DNA of 64,000 bases, from contig CABJBO010000003.1 in NCBI GenBank assembly GCA_902363875.1, positions 1 through 64,000 on the forward strand, written 5' to 3'. Both the position numbers and the translations under genes were made by a program. The number at the start of each line of letters is the position of its first letter. Within the stretch, counting starts at the first letter, position 1. Origin of the DNA: Coriobacteriaceae bacterium. GTDB lineage: Bacteria; Actinomycetota; Coriobacteriia; Coriobacteriales; Coriobacteriaceae. Below are positions 61,598 through 64,000 of this stretch, in pieces. The notes below the pieces were generated by a model that was given only the letters and a program-made list of their open reading frames with translations, ran no database searches and had not been told where the DNA came from.

Positions 61598-62218
61598 CTA
61601 GCGCAGCTGGGCGTAATGGTTGTAAATCGTAATAGCCGTGGGATAAAGATAGCGCCCGGACTGGATCACATAGACCAGACCCTGCGCAAAACAGGAGAAG
61701 AACAACTCGTCGAGCGAGGACTTCCCCACCATCTTGCGCAGCGCATGGGCATAGTCGCCGTGACGGTTGGGCTCGATGGCATCTGCCACAAAGACCACCA
61801 TATCGAGCGGCGTCATGTCGCAGGCACCCACGGTGTGACGGTCGACAGCCTGGAAAACGGCCGGTGACAGCTCGGGAAAAAGCTGCGGAAGCTCATAGGC
61901 GGCAACAGGGCCATGCAAAAGCGGCGTCGCGGCGGAAGGAGAGCCGGCAACCTTGATGCCATAGTGAAGCGCGCGGGCCACGAGCTCGTCATCGGAAAGA
62001 ACCTTGTCCCAGTCGTGAATTAAGCCGGCGGCAGCCGCATCAAAGCGGTCAACGCCGTAGACCTCGGCCAGATGAAGTGCGGTCTCGGCAACACCCAGCG
62101 AATGCACATAGCGCTTGCGCTTATCTTTCATGCGAACATCGAGCAGCTCTTGAATGCGCTTGAGCAGCGCGCGCTCATCGCCCTCAAACTGATCCTCTAC
62201 CGACAACGTAGCCCCCAT
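61598..62218 (-). CDS. yqeK: HD-domain hydrolase YqeK (predicted Ap4A hydrolase)
   Basis: Characterised YqeK proteins are symmetric diadenosine tetraphosphate hydrolases with a di-iron centre. HD residues are visible in VHSLGVAETALHLA, GLIHDWDK, HGPVAAYEL and DRHTVGA, with a late Asp in FVADAIEPNR. The 206 residues are typical. ATG 62218 overlaps the nadD stop (TGATG). Position between nadD and rsfS supports the assignment. Confidence 0.92.
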   Translation of the reverse strand: MGATLSVEDQFEGDERALLKRIQELLDVRMKDKRKRYVHSLGVAETALHLAEVYGVDRFDAAAAGLIHDWDKVLSDDELVARALHYGIKVAGSPSAATPLLHGPVAAYELPQLFPELSPAVFQAVDRHTVGACDMTPLDMVVFVADAIEPNRHGDYAHALRKMVGKSSLDELFFSCFAQGLVYVIQSGRYLYPTAITIYNHYAQLR

Positions 62219-62895
62219 CACTCAAAATCTTCTTGGCCCAAATCGGCATATAGCCTGCGCTTGCGAATGTAGCCGAGCACGGACTCGCTCGTAAGATAGC
62301 GCACGCTCATGCCGCGGGCAACTCGCTTACGAATGTTCGTCGAGCTGATCGCCAGCGCCGGAATCTGAATATAGCGCACGTCGAACGGCAGCCCCGACTC
62401 TTTGATTCGGGCACGCGCCGTATCGATATCAAAGCCCGGTCGCGTCGCCGCAATAAAGGTAGCAAGCTCAGCAATTCGCTCGGCATCATGCCAGGTCACA
62501 ATATCAATAATCGCGTCGGCGCCCGTAATAAAGAAGAGCTTTACCTGCGGCGGGTAAAAGTCGCGAAGGGCATGAAGCGTATCGGCAGTATAGGTCACGC
62601 CCGGACGGTCGATCTCGAAACGGCTCGCCAAAAAAGCCGGATTCGCGGCGGTGGCGAGAACCGTCATGGCATAACGGTCCTCAGCAGGCGTCACCGGTTT
62701 GTCGAGTTTAAAGGCAGGAGAGCCGGCCGGCATAAAGAGCACAGCGTCCAAGTCGAGCGACTCGCGCGCCTGCTCGGCAGTCACCAGGTGCCCGTAATGA
62801 ATCGGGTCGAAGGTGCCGCCCATAATGCCAAGCCGAAACTCTTTGCCCTCTTTTATGGGCAGCTCGGGCAAACCGATTCCACCGCGCAGCGACAT
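62218..62895 (-). CDS. nadD: Nicotinate-nucleotide adenylyltransferase
   Basis: Makes deamido-NAD from nicotinate mononucleotide and ATP. GIMGGTFDPIHYGHL (about 23-37) is the nucleotidyltransferase motif and ISSTNIRKR (about 184-192) the second ATP-contact motif. The 225 residues include about 20 extra N-terminal residues. ATG 62895 is three bases from the obgE stop; obgE-nadD is a frequent Gram-positive arrangement. Confidence 0.95.
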   Translation of the reverse strand: MSLRGGIGLPELPIKEGKEFRLGIMGGTFDPIHYGHLVTAEQARESLDLDAVLFMPAGSPAFKLDKPVTPAEDRYAMTVLATAANPAFLASRFEIDRPGVTYTADTLHALRDFYPPQVKLFFITGADAIIDIVTWHDAERIAELATFIAATRPGFDIDTARARIKESGLPFDVRYIQIPALAISSTNIRKRVARGMSVRYLTSESVLGYIRKRRLYADLGQEDFE

Positions 62896-62898
62896 GGC

Positions 62899-64000
62899 TT
62901 ACTCGCCCTCCGAGGTCTCGGCATCGTCCGCGGCATCCGCCGCATCGACAACCTCGACGCCCTCATCCGGAGCATCGGTCACGTCAAGGGCCTCAACGGC
63001 AGCGTCCTCGCCAGCGTCCTCGAGCTCCTCGTACTCCGAGAAGTCCTCGGCGCCCTCAAAGTCAAAGGCGCGCTGGCAAATGCGGACCTCGTCGCCCGCA
63101 CGGCAGCCGGCCTTCTCGAGCGCGTCGTCAACACCCATGCGCGCAAACTTGTGCTGCAGGTAGATGACGGCTTCCTCGTTTTCCCAGTCGGTCTGGATAA
63201 CCATGCGCTCGATGGCGCGACCGACCACGCGGAAGGCACCGGGCTCTTCCTGAACAATGCGGAAACGCTTCTCGCGCTGCAGGCGACGGCGCTCCCACTC
63301 CTCGTCGCGAAGATCGACCGGCTCATCGGAGACCGCCAGCTCGGCGCGCAGCTTAGCCACCTGCTCGCCCACGGCAAGCATCAGCGTGTTGAGGCCGGCG
63401 CCCGTCACGGCGGACACGGCAAAGAACATATGTCCATCGTCGAGCGCGGCGCGCTTAAGGTCGGCAATCTTGTCGGCCGTGCCCGGCGCATCGCACTTGT
63501 TGGCGACGACGATCTGCGGACGCTCCGAAAGCTCGGCGCCATACTGCTCGAGCTCACGGTTGATGATGCGGTAATCCTCAACCGGGTCGCGATCCTCAAA
63601 ACCGCCCGTCATGTCGACGACATGCATGATGAGCGCCGTACGCTCGATGTGGCGCAGGAACTGGTGGCCCAAGCCCTTGCCCTCGCTCGCGCCCTCGATG
63701 AGGCCGGGGACGTCGGCAACGACATAGGAGTACTCGCCGGCACGCACCATACCCAGGTTGGGCACGAGCGTGGTAAACGGATAGTCGGCGATCTTGGGTC
63801 GGGCGGCACTCATGCGCGCGATAAGCGAGGACTTGCCCACCGAGGGGAAGCCCACGAGCGCGGCATCAGCCATGAGCTTCATCTCGAGCTCAATCCAGTG
63901 CTCCTCGGCCGGCTCGCCCAGCTGGGCGAATGCGGGCGCGCGGCGCACCGACGTCACAAAGTGCGTATTGCCCAGACCGCCGGCACCGCCGGGCGCCACA
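62899..64000 (-). CDS. obgE: GTPase Obg (ObgE), N-terminus beyond the window
   Basis: A large ribosome-associated GTPase involved in 50S assembly and stress control. Present here are the end of the glycine-rich Obg fold (GGAGGLGN), the G domain with GFPSVGKSS, the DVPGLIEGAS switch and NKCD, the C-terminal OCT domain (about 265-325 of the visible part) and an acidic tail rich in Asp, Glu and Ala. The first roughly 130 residues are cut off by the right edge; the visible GTG at 63999 is internal, not the true start. Confidence 0.95.
   Translation of the reverse strand, partial: VAPGGAGGLGNTHFVTSVRRAPAFAQLGEPAEEHWIELEMKLMADAALVGFPSVGKSSLIARMSAARPKIADYPFTTLVPNLGMVRAGEYSYVVADVPGLIEGASEGKGLGHQFLRHIERTALIMHVVDMTGGFEDRDPVEDYRIINRELEQYGAELSERPQIVVANKCDAPGTADKIADLKRAALDDGHMFFAVSAVTGAGLNTLMLAVGEQVAKLRAELAVSDEPVDLRDEEWERRRLQREKRFRIVQEEPGAFRVVGRAIERMVIQTDWENEEAVIYLQHKFARMGVDDALEKAGCRAGDEVRICQRAFDFEGAEDFSEYEELEDAGEDAAVEALDVTDAPDEGVEVVDAADAADDAETSEGE

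Overview
The window looks like chromosome from a high-GC Gram-positive anaerobe of the class Coriobacteriia, most likely Collinsella or a close relative. This is inferred from gene content and order, not from any search. Supporting signs are a small actinobacterial-type integration host factor (mihF) before gmk and rpoZ, two-subunit GlyRS, bifunctional AdhE, pyruvate phosphate dikinase with its regulator, class 1B PyrD plus PyrK, and GC-rich codon use with many GTG and TTG starts. Almost the whole window is core housekeeping sequence. There are 62 protein genes, of which obgE is cut by the right edge. I saw no rRNA, tRNA, CRISPR array or prophage. Only four genes (rpmB, adhE, an adjacent kinase-like gene and dinB) are on the plus strand.

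Layout in the direction of minus-strand transcription, starting at the right edge: obgE-nadD-yqeK-rsfS; then rpsP-khpA-rimM-trmD-lepB-glyQ-glyS and the dikinase regulator; ppdK; rplS-rnhB; yraN-comM-dprA-trmFO-xerC; rpsB-tsf; pyrH-frr-uppS-cdsA-dxr-rseP-ispG-proS (translation, isoprenoid and lipid genes in one run); the pyrimidine operon pyrR-pyrB-pyrC-pyrK-pyrD-pyrF with an attenuator-like leader; mihF-gmk-rpoZ-thiI; and a long run comEA-comEC-holA-rpsT-lepA-dusB-hemW-(membrane DnaJ)-dnaJ-mtaB-phoH-ybeY-dgkA-era-recO-rpsO-pnp. Rho-independent terminators separate most of these blocks. The main accessory item is a RAYT-type (Y1 transposase) element at 27931-28990, flanked by paired hairpin repeats and lying between rpmB and adhE.

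The genes serve ribosome synthesis and maturation (rpsO, rpsT, rpsB, rplS, rpsP, rpmB, era, ybeY, rimM, rsfS, obgE), tRNA modification and charging (mtaB, dusB, thiI, trmFO, trmD, proS, glyQS), UMP synthesis, cell-envelope precursors (dgkA, ispG, dxr, uppS, cdsA), pyruvate and ethanol metabolism (ppdK, adhE), and DNA uptake and processing (comEA, comEC, dprA, comM).

The most interesting non-coding signal is a 20-base motif, 19 of 20 identical, found once about 75 bases before comEA and once about 72 bases before yraN-comM-dprA, suggesting shared competence control. Other points of interest are a DnaJ-like protein whose C-terminal half is replaced by membrane segments, an xerC gene whose full-length reading frame has no canonical start codon (an ATA sits at ideal distance from a Shine-Dalgarno sequence), a dinB that appears to be leaderless, alternative hairpins in the pyrR and rpmB leaders, and a 79-base near-perfect palindrome between the dikinase regulator and ppdK.
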